Assembly: GCA_963932465.1 (NCBI GenBank)
Contig: OZ010799.1
Span: forward strand, 164,792,761 to 164,856,760
Origin: Maratus speciosus
Lineage: Eukaryota; Arthropoda; Arachnida; Araneae; Salticidae
Reading direction: 5' to 3'
Length of the DNA stretch: 64,000 nucleotides
Under the pieces are notes generated by a model. The model saw only the letters and a program-made list of their open reading frames with translations, was not told where the DNA came from and made no database searches. The position numbers and the translations under genes are program-made. Of this stretch, positions 21,161 through 35,215 are shown piece after piece (the stretch's first letter is position 1; each line of letters starts with the position of its first letter).

Positions 21161-22127
21161 GATTAATTGTACAGGTTAATAAATGAGAGAATGCTGCTTT
21201 AGGCTTTAATTCCATTTTATAACATACATTTATTGTATAAAAAGTATGGGGTTTAACTTAATTGTTATCATTAGAAATTGTATGTCTGAAGAATTTGCAC
21301 AATGTTTTGTAATGTTAAAATTTAATTTGTTTGAATATTATAATTCTTGTGAAACATATATCAAACTGTACTTAGAGATTTCAATAAAAACAGTGAGTTG
21401 AAACCCAGGCTTCCCGGGTTACATACTATAAGTGAAAATCATATACATATATTTTTAATTGAAAACTTTAATATAGATTTATATTTAATATAGATTTTTT
21501 AGATATTCCTCTAACAATAACAAAAATCATTTTTATATAAAAAAAATATCGGAAATTGTACGTCAAACGAGGCAAATAACTAGTACTATGACAGGCATAC
21601 TATAACTAGTTTAATAAATATTCAGATCTTCGTGCAATAACTGTTGCACTTATCTGCAAAAATGGATGAATAGAAAATACATTACTATTAAATATATTAA
21701 ATTCAGTAATATGGAAATAAGATGACTTATCTTAAGTAGGACGTAATCACCATGGCAATCAAAATTCATTGATATCATTAAATTAATTACGTATGATAGG
21801 ATTTAACGGAATGAAGAAAACTTTTATTAATATATTTTTAAGTTTTGATTCGATTTTCATAAAATTTTAAATGACTCGACAAAATTCTTCAACAATTACA
21901 TAAATTAAATTTTAAACCATTCGGATGGGCTGTTTTTGCGCTGATATATGCGGACTGACGGACAGACGAGATAATTACTTTAGGTGCTACTTATTTATAT
22001 AATTATGAACGCACCTAAAAATAGCAATTATGTATTCAAATAAAATATGAGGGAGGAAAAAGGAGATGGTCGTAACTGCGATCTGGGATGTTAATTATAT
22101 CTCTGCTCTAAAATAAAGCTATTGTCA

Positions 22128-22537
22128 GAAGATTAAAAAAGTAGGAACTTTGAAGCAGACAGTTCGTCTGAATCAGAATTTGAACAAGGATCTTCAAAAG
22201 CAGATACTCCCAAACGCATATCCGTTTCTCACACAAACTGGACACCAGGTATCTCTGGACATCTTAGAACTGGTATATCATATAGGTAAATTGCGTTAAG
22301 AGCTTCATCTGTGCTTCAGGGTGCAGAAATTGTGACAAGCAGTAATAAGGATCTCGTCATCGATAAAGACTTGGTCAGTAGACAAAAAAAGAAACTTCAA
22401 AAGAAGATACAGGAAGAGGAATACCTTAAAAATGAAGAATTACAACCATATTTTTTATGGTATTAATAATAACACGATCTTCATAGAAAAAAGCGAACAA
22501 GCGTAACCGTCGACAGAAATATGAAGTACATATCACT
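22128..22537 (+). pseudogene. Decayed gene fragment, plus-strand arm (unit 2)
   Basis: Copy of 1023-1432 with the same internal stop. It has a Ser codon change near 22193 (TCT for TCA) that is shared with unit 3. Confidence 0.4.
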
Positions 22538-22803
22538 AACGGCGTGCGAAAATCTACGTGTCCATTTCTACGAGCCTATTCCTGTTTCCTGGACAGCAGA
22601 AATGCAAAAGGCGGAAGATTTGAGTACTCTATTAATCTAGCTCCGTTTCAGTTGGTAAAGGTCTTAGGTCAAGTTGTTCTACCATCTAGTTTAGACAATT
22701 GATGTCGTTGTCAGAGTAGAAGCTCGTTCGTATGAAGAATACATATCAAATGCTGCAGTTCTTTTCTTAATTTTTCCAAAGCAAGCTCCAATTATTTTGG
22801 CTT

Positions 22804-23135
22804 AGAAAATTATATAACAATTTGCTATTTCTTTGCTATTACCAGATGGAGGTGTCAAGTCACCCAAATATTCCGAATCACGTTCACGCAACATGGTGAT
22901 ATTTGTTTCGTCTTTCTGTCGACGGTGCTGCTAGTCCCCTTTTATTCTATGAAGATCGCTTTATTTTTTCTACTATCAAAAAAGATGCTTGCAATGTTTC
23001 TTCCTCCAAGAACTTCCTTCTCCCGTATCTTCTTTCCAAGTTTCTTTTTCTTCTTCCTGACCAAGTCTTTATCGATGACGATACCTTACTCCCTGTTGTC
23101 ACAATTCCTGCAATTTTTGCTCACTTATACGCGAA
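22804..23135 (-). pseudogene. Decayed gene fragment, minus-strand arm (unit 2)
   Basis: Copy of 1699-2030, with the same FFDSRKNK and TPPSGNSKEI blocks and the same breaks. Confidence 0.45.
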
Positions 23136-23166
23136 AAAGCTATAAAAGTAACCCAATTCAAAATGC

Positions 23167-23209
23167 ACATAGCTATTAAATAATACATAAAGCTATTAAA
23201 TAATACATA
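23167..23209. repeat. 20 bp tandem duplication present in units 2 and 3 only
   Basis: AGCTATTAAATAATACATAA occurs twice in a row here and at 44279-44318. Unit 1 has it once, near 2067. Confidence 0.95.
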
Positions 23210-23918
23210 ATCAGAGCTTATTTAAACTTTTCGTACACTAAGCATGACATTTCAAGTAAATTAGCTAAAATAACTTAAATTTAACATTTTTTAAATATTT
23301 TCTAAAAAAGTTCAAAAATCAGCATCAAAACTTCAAGTCATTTGCGGCAAATGAAAGAATTGTCCGAAAAATCTCAAATTTTTTGTGTGAACTTAGTGCC
23401 ACCAGTGGCAACTTTTCCGCACTACCCATCATCGAAAATAAAAATTAAAAGTTTTTTTCGGCCCACCCTACTCCATATTAATTCATTTAAATCAGTTTCA
23501 TCGGACATTCGAATCAAGTCAACTAATTCATTTTCATTTTAGTATCATAAATTAGATTTGGAATTCAATTGGAAATAAGAAAAAGGCTGTATTTCACTTT
23601 CATATTAAATGGAAACTATTTTAACAAAATTCTGGCGCCATTGTGGCATTTGGAAACTAAAATTAATCATAAACATATCACAGCCCCTGAAAGGGGTAAA
23701 CGCTGGTGCTCAAATACAACAGATGTAGCGTTCGTCAATTTCCTTTTTTTAAATCTTGCGTAAATACGAGTTAGGTTTACTTGAAAAGACCCGCAATGAG
23801 GGTAATACCCCTCCTCGTCTCGGTATATATTCCTCCTGCATATAATTTGCCTTTCAGAAACGCTAGTGTCATTTAAAACTGAAATAAATGCAGTTTCTTT
23901 TATTTCGATTAAAATTCT

Positions 23919-24155
23919 TTAACACGTTCACACCGGCGCGGTGGGTTACACTCGACTGTCTCAGAGTTGTCAAGTCTCCGGCTTTTTGCACACCACTGTT
24001 ATTTTAGAGAAAATGTTGTTCCTTTAAATCGTCCAAGTGTTCTAATTAAATAAAACAACATTTTCTGTATTAAAATACTGGTATCCAAAAAGCCGGAGAC
24101 TTGGCAGCTCTGAGACAATCGAGTGTGACCCACCGTGCCGGCGTGAACGTGTTAA
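23919..24155. mobile_element. Element A, unit 2 copy
   Basis: TTAA at both ends (23919-23922, 24152-24155); matches 2794-3030. Confidence 0.85.
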
Positions 24156-24167
24156 ACAGTTACTTAT

Positions 24168-24375
24168 TTAACGTTCCTACCCTGTTGAAATTTTACTCGA
24201 CTTCAGTAAAAACATTTCACACCAGAATTTTCTTTAAAAACTATTTAATGATTTATTTATATTAGTTTTCGTTGCCTTTAATTTATCTTACTTTACGAAA
24301 AAATTTCTGGTTCGAATCGAATGAAATGAATTATAAAAGTGGGTCGATTAGACCCATTCAGGGTAGGAAGGTTAA
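24168..24375. mobile_element. Element B, unit 2 copy
   Basis: Matches 3043-3250 with both TTAA sites. Confidence 0.75.
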
Positions 24376-25107
24376 AAGGAATATTTATATTATGAATAGC
24401 AAATCTTTTTTAATATTTCAAATTTATCGCTCTGAAGTCATGTTATTATTATTTTCATATTTTCAAATCATAATGCGTTACCGTTCATTTCAGATTTAAT
24501 ATTTATGAGTGTTGGTGAAATCATATTTAAGATAACATTCAGATTTATGTACCATAATTCATTTCTGTATTACATTAAAGTATGCTAGAAAAGATGCAAG
24601 TCACCTGGGAATGCATTATTCATTCTCAATTCGTTTGATAAAATACCTCATTTGTTACATTATAATGGAAACAAATGATATTTACGTTTTGAATATATAA
24701 AGAATTACAGCTTTTCTGTGTGTAATTTTAAGAACGCTTATATATTGTAAATGATCACTGAATAGCTAAACTCTATAATTTCAAAATAAACAGCACAGGA
24801 TAATACATGGCTCTTGGTTAAAACACGGATTAAAAAAATCGTTTATTTTACATTATGTAATCTGGTTTTAGAAGAATTTTCTGTTTTTAAACAATAAATG
24901 TTATAAATATGAAAATTCGTAAAAAAGGTAGATTTATTTTGAAAAAATTAAAAATACTGCATTTATTACATTATAATGAAAATAAATGATATTTGCAGTT
25001 TTGAAAATCTAATGAGGTAGAACAGATTTTGTATAATTTATTTGAAATTTATGGATGCTTAAACATTGTGAATGAAGCGTTATATTAATTAAGGAATCTC
25101 AGGACTC

Positions 25108-25357
25108 TTAACCCCCTCTCTGCGCAACCCGAGATTTCCTCGAAGATGCACTTTTTCCGACTAATTAACCCTCTTTGATTATTGCCACCAGTTATTTTTT
25201 ATTGCAAATTTTGCCTTAATTAATCGAGCATTTTCCCGATTAAATTAGACACAAATTTTTGCTTTAAAAAACCAGTGACGAAAGAATAAAAATTCTTAAA
25301 AGGCGCAGTTTTTCAAGCTATTTTGATAAATTTTGATAAACGCAGCGAGAGGGTTAA
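25108..25357. mobile_element. Element C, unit 2 copy
   Basis: Matches 3983-4233; one T shorter in an internal T run. Confidence 0.8.
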
Positions 25358-27582
25358 AGGTATAACATTTTCGAGATTTGAAAATATTTAGAGATTATAA
25401 GAGATTATAACCTCCTATCTTTTCTGAACATTTTGATATAATTGTTTCCTTGAAATTTCCATTATAACAGAAGTTATGGCATTTAAAATTATACCCGCTC
25501 AATAGCTGAAGCTGCGTTTCTGAAACTTTGAAGTTATTTTTTTTTTTCAAATGACGTTTTTGGGCATAATATCTCAAAAATTTCTGAATATTTTTTCATG
25601 AAATTTTCAAAACGTATGTTTGACATTTGTCTGTACAAACTGAACCTAAAATTTCCTTGTCATTCTTAATAAAAATATTTTTTAGTTGATTATATTGTTG
25701 AAATTTTCTGAATTTTGCATTAGTTAAATACAACTTTATATTAAAAATATAAAAATGCTTTAAATACAAATCTATTTATGTTCAAGGTAATTATGACAAT
25801 CTGAAGTATAAGTAGGCACCAAAAATTTCCATTCTTGTTGCAAAATTTATTTAGTAATCCTACGCGTAATTTTTAAGCCGATTTTCTGTTCGTGAAATGT
25901 CTGACAGCTTGGAGTCCCAAGTAAATGCTAATTCTACATCTTGCAATTTGTGAAATATTTGAAATGAAAGAACATACTTATATATTTCATCAAAATTAAA
26001 ATTGTGTCTAAATATCAAATACATTTTAAGATATTAAACGTTGGAAATGGTCTTTTTTTTCCTTTTTTTTTCAACGGGATCCACTCCTGAGACCCCTTAA
26101 TATAATTCTAGAGTTGTAGTTCAGTTTTAAAATACTGGGTAATAACTAATGCTCCCAAGGTTTACATTCATATACGCAACCAGTTTTTGTATCATGTTCA
26201 AAAGGTATGTTATTTTAGTATTTTTAAATAGATACAGAGAAAACAACATTGCCCTTTTGGTGGGTAGTCAGTGGGTAAAAATCGATATTTTACATGAAGA
26301 ACTCTGATTTTATACGATTTTTTTTGTTTTTAAACAGTAACTGTTAAAAAGATGAAAATTCGTAAAAAAGCATTTTCTTTTGTAGAAAATATTTTATTTA
26401 CTTATTTATTTTGATGCGGTTTTTTTCAAGTAATATCAATAGACTTTTTTTTTAAATGCTCATTGAATTAAATTTCCTTTCATGTTTAAAAATATACTTC
26501 ATAATTTCGAAATAAATTAATGCTTTTTTTGTTTACATTTTTATTTAAATTTTTTTCACATGTTTATGTATTTTTTTCTTCAAAAAGTACTTATTTTTTA
26601 AAGTATCTCTTTCATTCCTACCACTTGACGGAATTTCACCTCGCTCTCTTACACTAAATTAGCCTCCTCATTTTCTATACTCCCCATTATCTTTTATCTC
26701 GAAACACTTTTAGCTCGAAACACAATCGAAAACACAATTTTTCACGTCTAACATTTTTTTAAAGCCACTTCATTCATTATTATTATTAGAAATTATTAGA
26801 ATAGAAACAAATAATACTTCAAGCATTTGAATTCCTATTAAAACCTTTAAATAGTACGGGAAATTTTATTAATGAATTGAACTTAAATGTTGTCATCACT
26901 GGCAATTTTAGATACTTGACTTCAAAATTAATGGTGTAAGGTAATAATATCTCTTTCCGGTTTTTAATTTCCTTTAATTTATATACTTTTACATTTTAGT
27001 AGGTGCTATCGAAAGAAAATTGTCTTAAATACATTCTTTCAAAAATACGTCCTTATATTCATCTAATGTATAGATGAAGATTTTACAATAATTATAATAA
27101 ATTTATATTTTTTGCTAGTAAGAGCTAGCCGTCATTACTAGAATTGCCTTTACTGCGAATAAAAGTCCTTAAACTACATCTAGAGTTAGTGTCCTACTGC
27201 TCTTGCATATATTTTTTATCATTATCACAATAAATAGTAGTTCTACATCTAATACTAATGATTTTGCTACTACTACGGTTACTTCTAAAACTATTCCGAG
27301 ATAGTATTTTTAATTTGCAGAAAATTAGCTGCAGTCTTGCTTTGAAAATCTGCAAAGTTACAGCAAGCCTCAGCATGACAAGACTGAAAGTTCATAACAA
27401 GACTGCAGCAAGATAATGCAAACGTCGAATTCACCACACTTTGAACTTGCAGCTAACATGTCGTGCAAGTTAAATTCATGCTGTATCAAATTTATTGCAA
27501 ATTAACGGCAAACAAGTTATCAAAAATACTCCAAGCTTACTGTAAGTGTAAAATAGCAATCTTTCCACGCCCCGCTATAAGT

Positions 27583-27897
27583 TTAACCCTCTCGCTGCGC
27601 AACCCGAGTGTTTCTCGGGCAACGTAAAACTAGCAAAATTTGCGCAACCCGAGATTTCATCGGGGTGCATTTTTTCCGTCTAAGTCACCCTCCTTGATCC
27701 TTCACACCAGTAACTTTTTATTGTAAATTTTGCCTTATCTAATCGGAGCATTTTCCCGATTAAATCAGGCAATTTGTTTGATTTGAAAAACCGGTGACAA
27801 AAGAATAAAAATTCTTAAAAGACGCTCGTCAAGAAGGAGTTAAATACGCAATTTTTGAAGCTGTTTTGATAAACAAATAACGCAGCGAGAGGATTAA
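27583..27897. mobile_element. Element D, unit 2 copy
   Basis: Matches 6459-6773 with both TTAA sites. Confidence 0.85.
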
Positions 27898-28606
27898 CCC
27901 CTTCGGAGGTGTCCATACACCTGATCAGATCTATTCATGCGAGCACACCGTCAGAAGGCGCGTGCATAGTTTTCATCACCATATACAAGTTAAGGCATTA
28001 TTTGCACATATCATTGCGTGCCTTTTTTTTTGGTATTTGATAAGTATACAGTTTAGAAAAAGTGGTGCAAACCGAATAAAATTTCTGCACATGTGCTGAT
28101 TGTCTATTCTCTCAACAGAGGGATTTTTTGCTTTCGTCACTTTCGTTAATTAATGACAGTCTTGCCATCAGTTTCACAACAAACTTCTCATGCAAGTAGG
28201 GGATGGTATACCTTGCGGGAAATTTGCTGCGAATTTCTAAATTCAAATTTGTCACGGTAAGATAATGTCAGAAGAAATCAAACTTGCTGCTAATGTTCCT
28301 GTTATCTAGGTTACTATCACTAATAAAAATAACTATGTCGGAAAAAGAGAAGGGAATGGAGAGTTACTTCAATATAAATTAACGTATTATTCGTAGATTG
28401 ATATTGTCGCTGTTTGTTTCAACAATTCATTATCGTCCAATAGGCTCAGTCAGGGTAATAGGAAACTGTGGATAATTGGGAACAGATGACACAGAACAGT
28501 CCAGCAGCCAGTAAACTTGAACAAGGTAGAAAAAAGGAGTGTCGCATGTTCACGCCCTTTCTAGCGGTATCTGATTCGCCTTGACGACTATTGATGAAAA
28601 GGTTAT

Positions 28607-28842
28607 TTAATACGTTCACGTCGGCGCGGTGGGTCACACTCGACTGTCTCAGAGTTGTCACGTCTCCGGCTTTTTGCACACCACTATTATTTTAGAGAAA
28701 TTTTGTTCCTTTAAATCGCCCAATTGTTCTAATTAAATAAAACAACATTTTCTGTATTAAAATGCTGGTATACAAAAATCCGGAGACTTTTTAGCTCTCA
28801 GACTGTCGAGTGCGACCCACCGCGCCGGCGTGAACGTGTTAA
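28607..28842. mobile_element. Element E, unit 2 copy
   Basis: Matches 7482-7717; ACGTCTCC replaces ACATCTCC in the left arm, as in unit 3. Confidence 0.87.
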
Positions 28843-29159
28843 AGAAGTCTGACAAATAAAGTTTTGAGTTCTGTCATTTTATTTTATTGGCACACAAAAG
28901 GAACGCAAGTAGCAATCGTGTTATTTAATTTTTATTTGTAAACCATCATTAAGTATTACACTGTGAAAAACTTTTTCCTGGTATGAACCAACTTTTAAAA
29001 CTGCAGTAGCTACAACCATAAGATTGTAAAATCTAGTTCCAATCTTTTGCGATCCTAGTGAACTGTCTTATGATTGAAACTACTTCTGCACAAAAAGGTT
29101 GGTTCAAACCAGCACAGAATTAAGCCTTTGCGGCCGAGTGTGGGCAAATAACTGCCCAA

Positions 29160-29163
<4 letters not shown>

Positions 29164-29221
<58 letters not shown>
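29164..29221. repeat. (TA)29 microsatellite (unit 2)
   Basis: Same locus as 8039-8108, 58 bases. Confidence 0.97.
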
Positions 29222-29222
<1 letters not shown>

Positions 29223-29670
29223 CTCTGCTTAATATTCTATTCGCACCACTATATTTTAAAAGCACATTCTTTAGTAAATTTCCCTTGTACATGGTTTCAG
29301 AATTCGAGTTCACTTATATAAAAATACTTGATTTATATAAAAATACTTGATGAGATTAAATAACTTGACGACGTTTGATGAAAAGATTATTAAAGGAGTC
29401 CGACAAATGAAATTTTGAGTTCTGTTATTTTATTTTATTGGCACACAGAATGAATGTAAGTGGCAATTGTGTTATTTAATTTTTATTTGTAAACCATCAA
29501 TAAGTAGTACACTGTGAAAAACTTTGTCCTGGTATGAACCAACTTTTAAAACTGCAGTAGCTGCAACAATAAGATTGTAAAATCTAGTTCCACTCTTTTG
29601 AGATCCTGGTGAACCATCGTATGATCGAAACTACCTCTGCACAAAAAAGTTGGTTCAAACCAGTATAGAA

Positions 29671-30149
29671 TTAAGCCTTTGCGGCGGAGTATCGGCAAAT
29701 AGCTGACCAAGCTTTATCCCATTTAATCGTCGCGCCTGTTAAGTGTCGAAATCTTTTTTAAAATTCAGATTGTTTGATTGCCACCACTTTTTTCATGTTG
29801 AAATATTCGCTTCATTTAATGGCAGATAAAATGTCGAGAGAATAAAGCCAAATGCATTATTTAAAAAAACTGGTGCGAATAAAACAATCTGAATAAAAGA
29901 AAAGAAGCCTACACCAGCCGTGACAGTCACGGGCACGACGATTAAGGGGTTAAGTATATATCATTCTACTTAATATTCTATTCGCATCACTATGTTTTAA
30001 TAGCACATTTTTTAGTAAATTTCCCTTGTACATGGTTTCAAAATTCGAGTAAAAATGCTACTTAAAAAAAAAAAAAGTGGTGCTAACTGAATAAATTAGT
30101 CTAAGAGATGCCTGTGCCTGGGAGGAGTACTTCGTCCGCAAAGGCCTAA
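29671..30149. mobile_element. Element K with nested F, unit 2 copy
   Basis: Matches 8558-9038, with a shorter A run before GTGGTGC. Confidence 0.7.
29723..29945. mobile_element. Element F, unit 2 copy
   Basis: Matches 8610-8832; a private small change near 29750. Confidence 0.8.
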
Positions 30150-31581
30150 TAAAGGTTCGTACGGTTCCTTGAAGTTTCAGACTAAGAAATTTTTTGGTAC
30201 CAGTATTTTCTTATGGAAAATTTCTCCTTAACCGCCTAATTCTCGCTCCCGTCAATATCACGGGCTGAGGTGTCGTTCGTTATTTCTCGTGCCCGTCATA
30301 TTTCTGGGCTGGAGATTTAATTGCTAGAAAAATTTCTGAAACCAGAAAAATTTAGCTGGCATTTCGGTGTAAAATCTTTGAATATTACCTGTTGGGTTCG
30401 GCTTTTGCTTTGACTGTAATGTTGGGCTTTGCATAGCATGTTTCGAAATATATAACACTAAGAAAGTAATAATCATCAAAATTTAATGTATATATATATC
30501 ATTTCATATATTACTTGTAAAAATGTGTGTGATGATGATAAATAAAGATCTATTCGGTACCAGTATGCTTATGGAAAATTTCTCCTTAACCCCTTAATTC
30601 TCGCTCCTCTCATTATCACGGGCTGAGGTGTCGTTCGTTATTTCTCCTGCCCGTCATATTTCTGGGCTGGAAATTTAATTGATGGAAAAAATTTCTGTAA
30701 CCAGAAAAATTTAACTAGCATTTTGGTGTAAAATCTTTGAATATTACCGGTTAAGTTCGGCTTTTGCTTTAACTGTAATGTTGGGCTTTGCATTGCATGT
30801 TTCGATATATATAACACTAAAAAAATAATAATCAAAATTTAATTTATGTATATTAATTCAAATATTATTTGTAAAAATTGAGTGTGATGATGATAAATGA
30901 ATATCTAAGATGAGAAAAATAAAGGTCTTATTCGCATTAATTTCTACGGTGCAAAACAAACATTAAGACACAGAATTCTCGCATGATGGCTTTTCTACAA
31001 ATTGAATTTGTTCGATACTATCTTTGTTTTGTCTTAAAAAAAACTAATTGCATATTTTATTTAGAAACCTTATAATTATTTAATTTCTGTAATAAAAGAA
31101 ATAGGTACTTTTTTGATGGTTTTTCCAAATATTAAGCGACCGTGAAGGGGTCAAATAAAGGCGAAATTTCGTCTATTTAAAGTAGATTTATTCTTCTATA
31201 AACAAATATTGATATTGTGCCTTGAAAATAACGGTACCCGTACGAACCCTGTAATACTTATGCATCATGACTCTGCACAATGTGTGATGTTTTATTTTTG
31301 TTTAACAAGAAAAACTTCTCCCGCGAGATTAAGAAACATTTATCTTTTTTTACAGTGAATACATATGTAGCCCAGCTGTCAATGATGATAAATATTCAGT
31401 CTATAGTTCAACCATCTTGTGATTTGATACTACGGTACAAGATATTACAACTGTTAGAATTTCGTTGCTCTTGTCTACAGCCGTATCCAACATTATCTGA
31501 AAGGTATAATACAAAATTTTTATGTATTTTATCACAACCCATACCTGTTAAGATCGCTTTTCAGCACTTGTATTCCAACAA

Positions 31582-31793
31582 TTAACACTTTCGACTCACT
31601 CTCTCTTTCTCCTACACAGATTTTATTCGCCAGGCACCACTTTTTAAAAGAGTATTCCTTCAAGCACACAATTTCGAAAATGCTCTGATTAAATAAGGCA
31701 AACTATATTTTCCTTTATTACTTGTGGCAAACAGAAATTTTGCAATGAAAGATTATGACACCGCAGCGGCTACAACGGAGTACAAAGGGTTAA
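31582..31793. mobile_element. Element G, unit 2 copy
   Basis: Matches 10473-10684. Confidence 0.7.
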
Positions 31794-33446
31794 ATACAGA
31801 AAACGATTGGATGTTGAGCCGAACTTAAGAAATAAATTATCATCTTTTTCTCCATACCTGAATAATACATGGTAAAGGATCATAAATCTTATTAGATGAT
31901 TTTTAACACTTTCCAACATAGTTAAAAAGTGTTTATTACTTGTTATTGTCTGTCTGCCGTCTTTTTGCTGTCTTTCTGTCCGTCCTCTAACTTGCGTAAA
32001 TATAGTCAGATCGCCGTAAAAATGATATATATTATTGGTATTCACTATGGCACGTTCGATATTGAAAATGTAGCGGGTAGCAGCTAGAATTATTTTACAG
32101 GGACAATCAAAAGAATCCCGTTACATTATGCCCCTGCAATAAAAATCATTTGGAGTGATTTTTAATAATGTCTCTAAGTATCATATTCATTGAAATTTAT
32201 ATATATCTATGGAATACATTGCAAGTTTCCCAACATACAATACGATATGGATATTATTTCTCTTTCATTTACAGGGGCACTTAAAAAAAATTACATTACA
32301 TTATAAAATTTCTTGCGATGTATTTTAATCATGTTAAACTATTCCAAAGCTATTTATTATTCTATTATAATTCTATTGAAATTGGTATATATCTCTGAGG
32401 TGCAATGTAAGATATTTACCATAAAATATACAGTGCAAGCATTCATCATTTATATACAGTGACACACAAAATAATTCGGGTGCATTACTCTCTATGAACA
32501 ATAATTGCTGGAAGTGAATATTCTTTAGTGGTATGCGTTTTTAAATTAAACATTTTTAAAAATATTTCTTACTGTGCATAAATTCTACACATCACATACA
32601 GGGCTGCACGAAACATCTGAAGTACATTTGCGTTTATTGATGGAAATGGTTGAAGGAGAATTTTCAACTGCTCTATGTGTTTACTATTTGAACAAATTTT
32701 AGCATACTATGTGTTATATGATTAATCTATAGTTCATATACAAAACTGCGCAAAAAATCCAGATTTTTTTTTTCCTTTTGATGGAAACTGATGAAATTGT
32801 ATTTTCAAATGTGTTATGCGTGTTTCAAATTGTTTATTTAGCCATCTTTTTTCACCTTATTAAACTGTGAAGTTTTATTTCAGAATTTTAAATGTGTTAG
32901 AAAGTGTTTCATAAGATAGGCTTAAAGCATAATTTTATGTTCTCGTTATACTTTTACAAGAACAACTCTGTGCCGTTCTGAAACATGACCTGTAGTACGT
33001 TCGGCCCAACATATTTCTATGCCATAACGCCATAGGACTATCATCGGACGCCGAAATTTTCATCACTCTCATTAGACACATAGGACTGCTGCAGTCTATG
33101 ACTTTTATACGACCGGTTGCATAAACAGCAGCCGATTTTTATGAGTATATCACACACCTTATACCTCTATCTTAGATATTTGCTTTATTGTCAGATTTAT
33201 ATGTTATTGCTGTCATTTTACGGTGTGAGTTTCATAATATATAGATATATTTTGCTATATACATTTAAATATAATGTCTGGAACATATATTTCAACTTCT
33301 ACAAACCTGAAGAATATTATTAAAATAAAAAACTTCATACTTAATATCAATTGATTTATATATTTTTCTACGAGTAAACGCTGCCCCGTTCTTAAGTATC
33401 AAATAGACCTGAAACACATTCGACGAATTATTACATTACTACGTTA

Positions 33447-35215
33447 AGGTTAGTTGGGGTAACAGGACCCACGAGTTAACTGGGTCATAGGCTATTTTAT
33501 AAAAAACCGTTGATCTATTTTAAGTTTTAGATTTTCTGAACAATGCCTCTTAACCTCTACTTTCTAAAACAACGTGTGTCAACTCATTCATAACTCTCTC
33601 TTTGCTGTGATAGGTTGTCGAAAATTTACGTTTCTTTTTTTAAAAACAACGTCAATTTGGTTGGACTTCCTCGGCTTTTTATTAAAATACTGTAAGTACT
33701 ATTATTAAACAATCTTTTTTTTTTAAGATTAGGCATATAACTATGTTAATATTATTAGGAATCTATACATATTTACTTCATGTTTTAAATGTAAGCCTGG
33801 TGTCCCAATTACCCCATAAATATTTCAGGAATGGGGTAAATGGGACATGTATCCGAGGTAACTAGACCATGCTGGATCTAGTTACCCCAATAGTTATAAT
33901 AATGTTTTTGAGTTTCTCTTACAACGGGAAGTAAATTTCTCCATTGTTTTTTTGATCGCAATAAACAAAATTATAGAAGACCTTATTAAAATTACGTAAT
34001 AAAATTTTTAAAAAAGCATATTGGGTGATATTAAAAAAAATTTCTTGACCCCTTGAGAGGCGGTGATGCCGTTATGGCATCACGTAATTTTAATTCCTAA
34101 TTGCCACATTGGCACCGGAATTTTATAATGAAAATTTCACCTTTATTAAGTACGCGAAAACATACTTTTACTTGTTTTCAAATAGATTCTCTTGTAAATG
34201 CTGGTGTCATTAAATTATTTCAACACTTTACGAATGCAAATACCTTGCCCCAGTGTTGCCAGATGGGCTACTTTAAAAAAAATCTGATTCTTGATTGGCA
34301 CCACTTTTTTGAAATGGTATAATGCGCCTTATTTAATGACATATTAATTAAGGCTAAAACAAAGGGAATCTTACCGTTTCAGAAAAGTGGTGCCAATCAA
34401 GAAATCTGAATTTTAAAAAAAGTAGCCCACTGGCAACACTGCCTTGCCCCTGAAAGCGAGATAGCTAATCCTTGAAATTGTACGATACAGGGGTCGATTC
34501 TATAGGAAAACTTTTATTGCCCCTACCACTAGTTTGAAAATAATATCTTCATCGCACCTTTCTTTAAATAGTGAAGGTAACTCATTAAGGGTTCTGGTAG
34601 GAACAATAAAATTTTCCCCATGTAATGCGATCCCTGCATACAGATAAAGTACTTAAGTACTTACATAGCCGTTTTTTCATAGATTTAATTTGCTATTTTT
34701 TTCCTTAAAATACCCATGTGACTTTTATACATATTACCTATACTAAAGTACATAAGTACTTACTTAATTTTTATGTTTTTGGTATAAATAAATCTAATAT
34801 TTTCCCTTTTAGTGCTTTTATTAGACACATTGACAGCAAAAGTTTCCCTTACAATTGACATATAATTTACATGATCTGCCTGGTTTAAAATTTTTTAAGT
34901 TCTTTATATTTTTCACACAGGACCTGATATCCCACATGAAAAAAAAATAAATGCGTGTGGAACATAGACCCTCCTGGTCAACTTACCCCATTTTTATGGG
35001 GCAACTGAACCCATGAGGAAAGAAAGATTAAATATGCATATTTTTATATATTAAAATGTAATTTTGAGCATTTCTGCCTGATAGAGGTAGCCTAACTGAA
35101 CACATTTACAGAAGTTCAGACTTTAATTCAAATGAACATTAGCTTTTTGAAGATGAATTGTCAGAAGCTCCAGAGTCACATTGTAAAATTATGGCCGAGT
35201 TGCCCCAACTAACCT
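33447..35215. mobile_element. Element J, unit 2 copy
   Basis: Matches 12338-14106 with both inverted ends intact. Confidence 0.6.
34251..34441. mobile_element. Element H, unit 2 copy
   Basis: Matches 13142-13332 with intact CCTTGCCC duplications. Confidence 0.92.
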
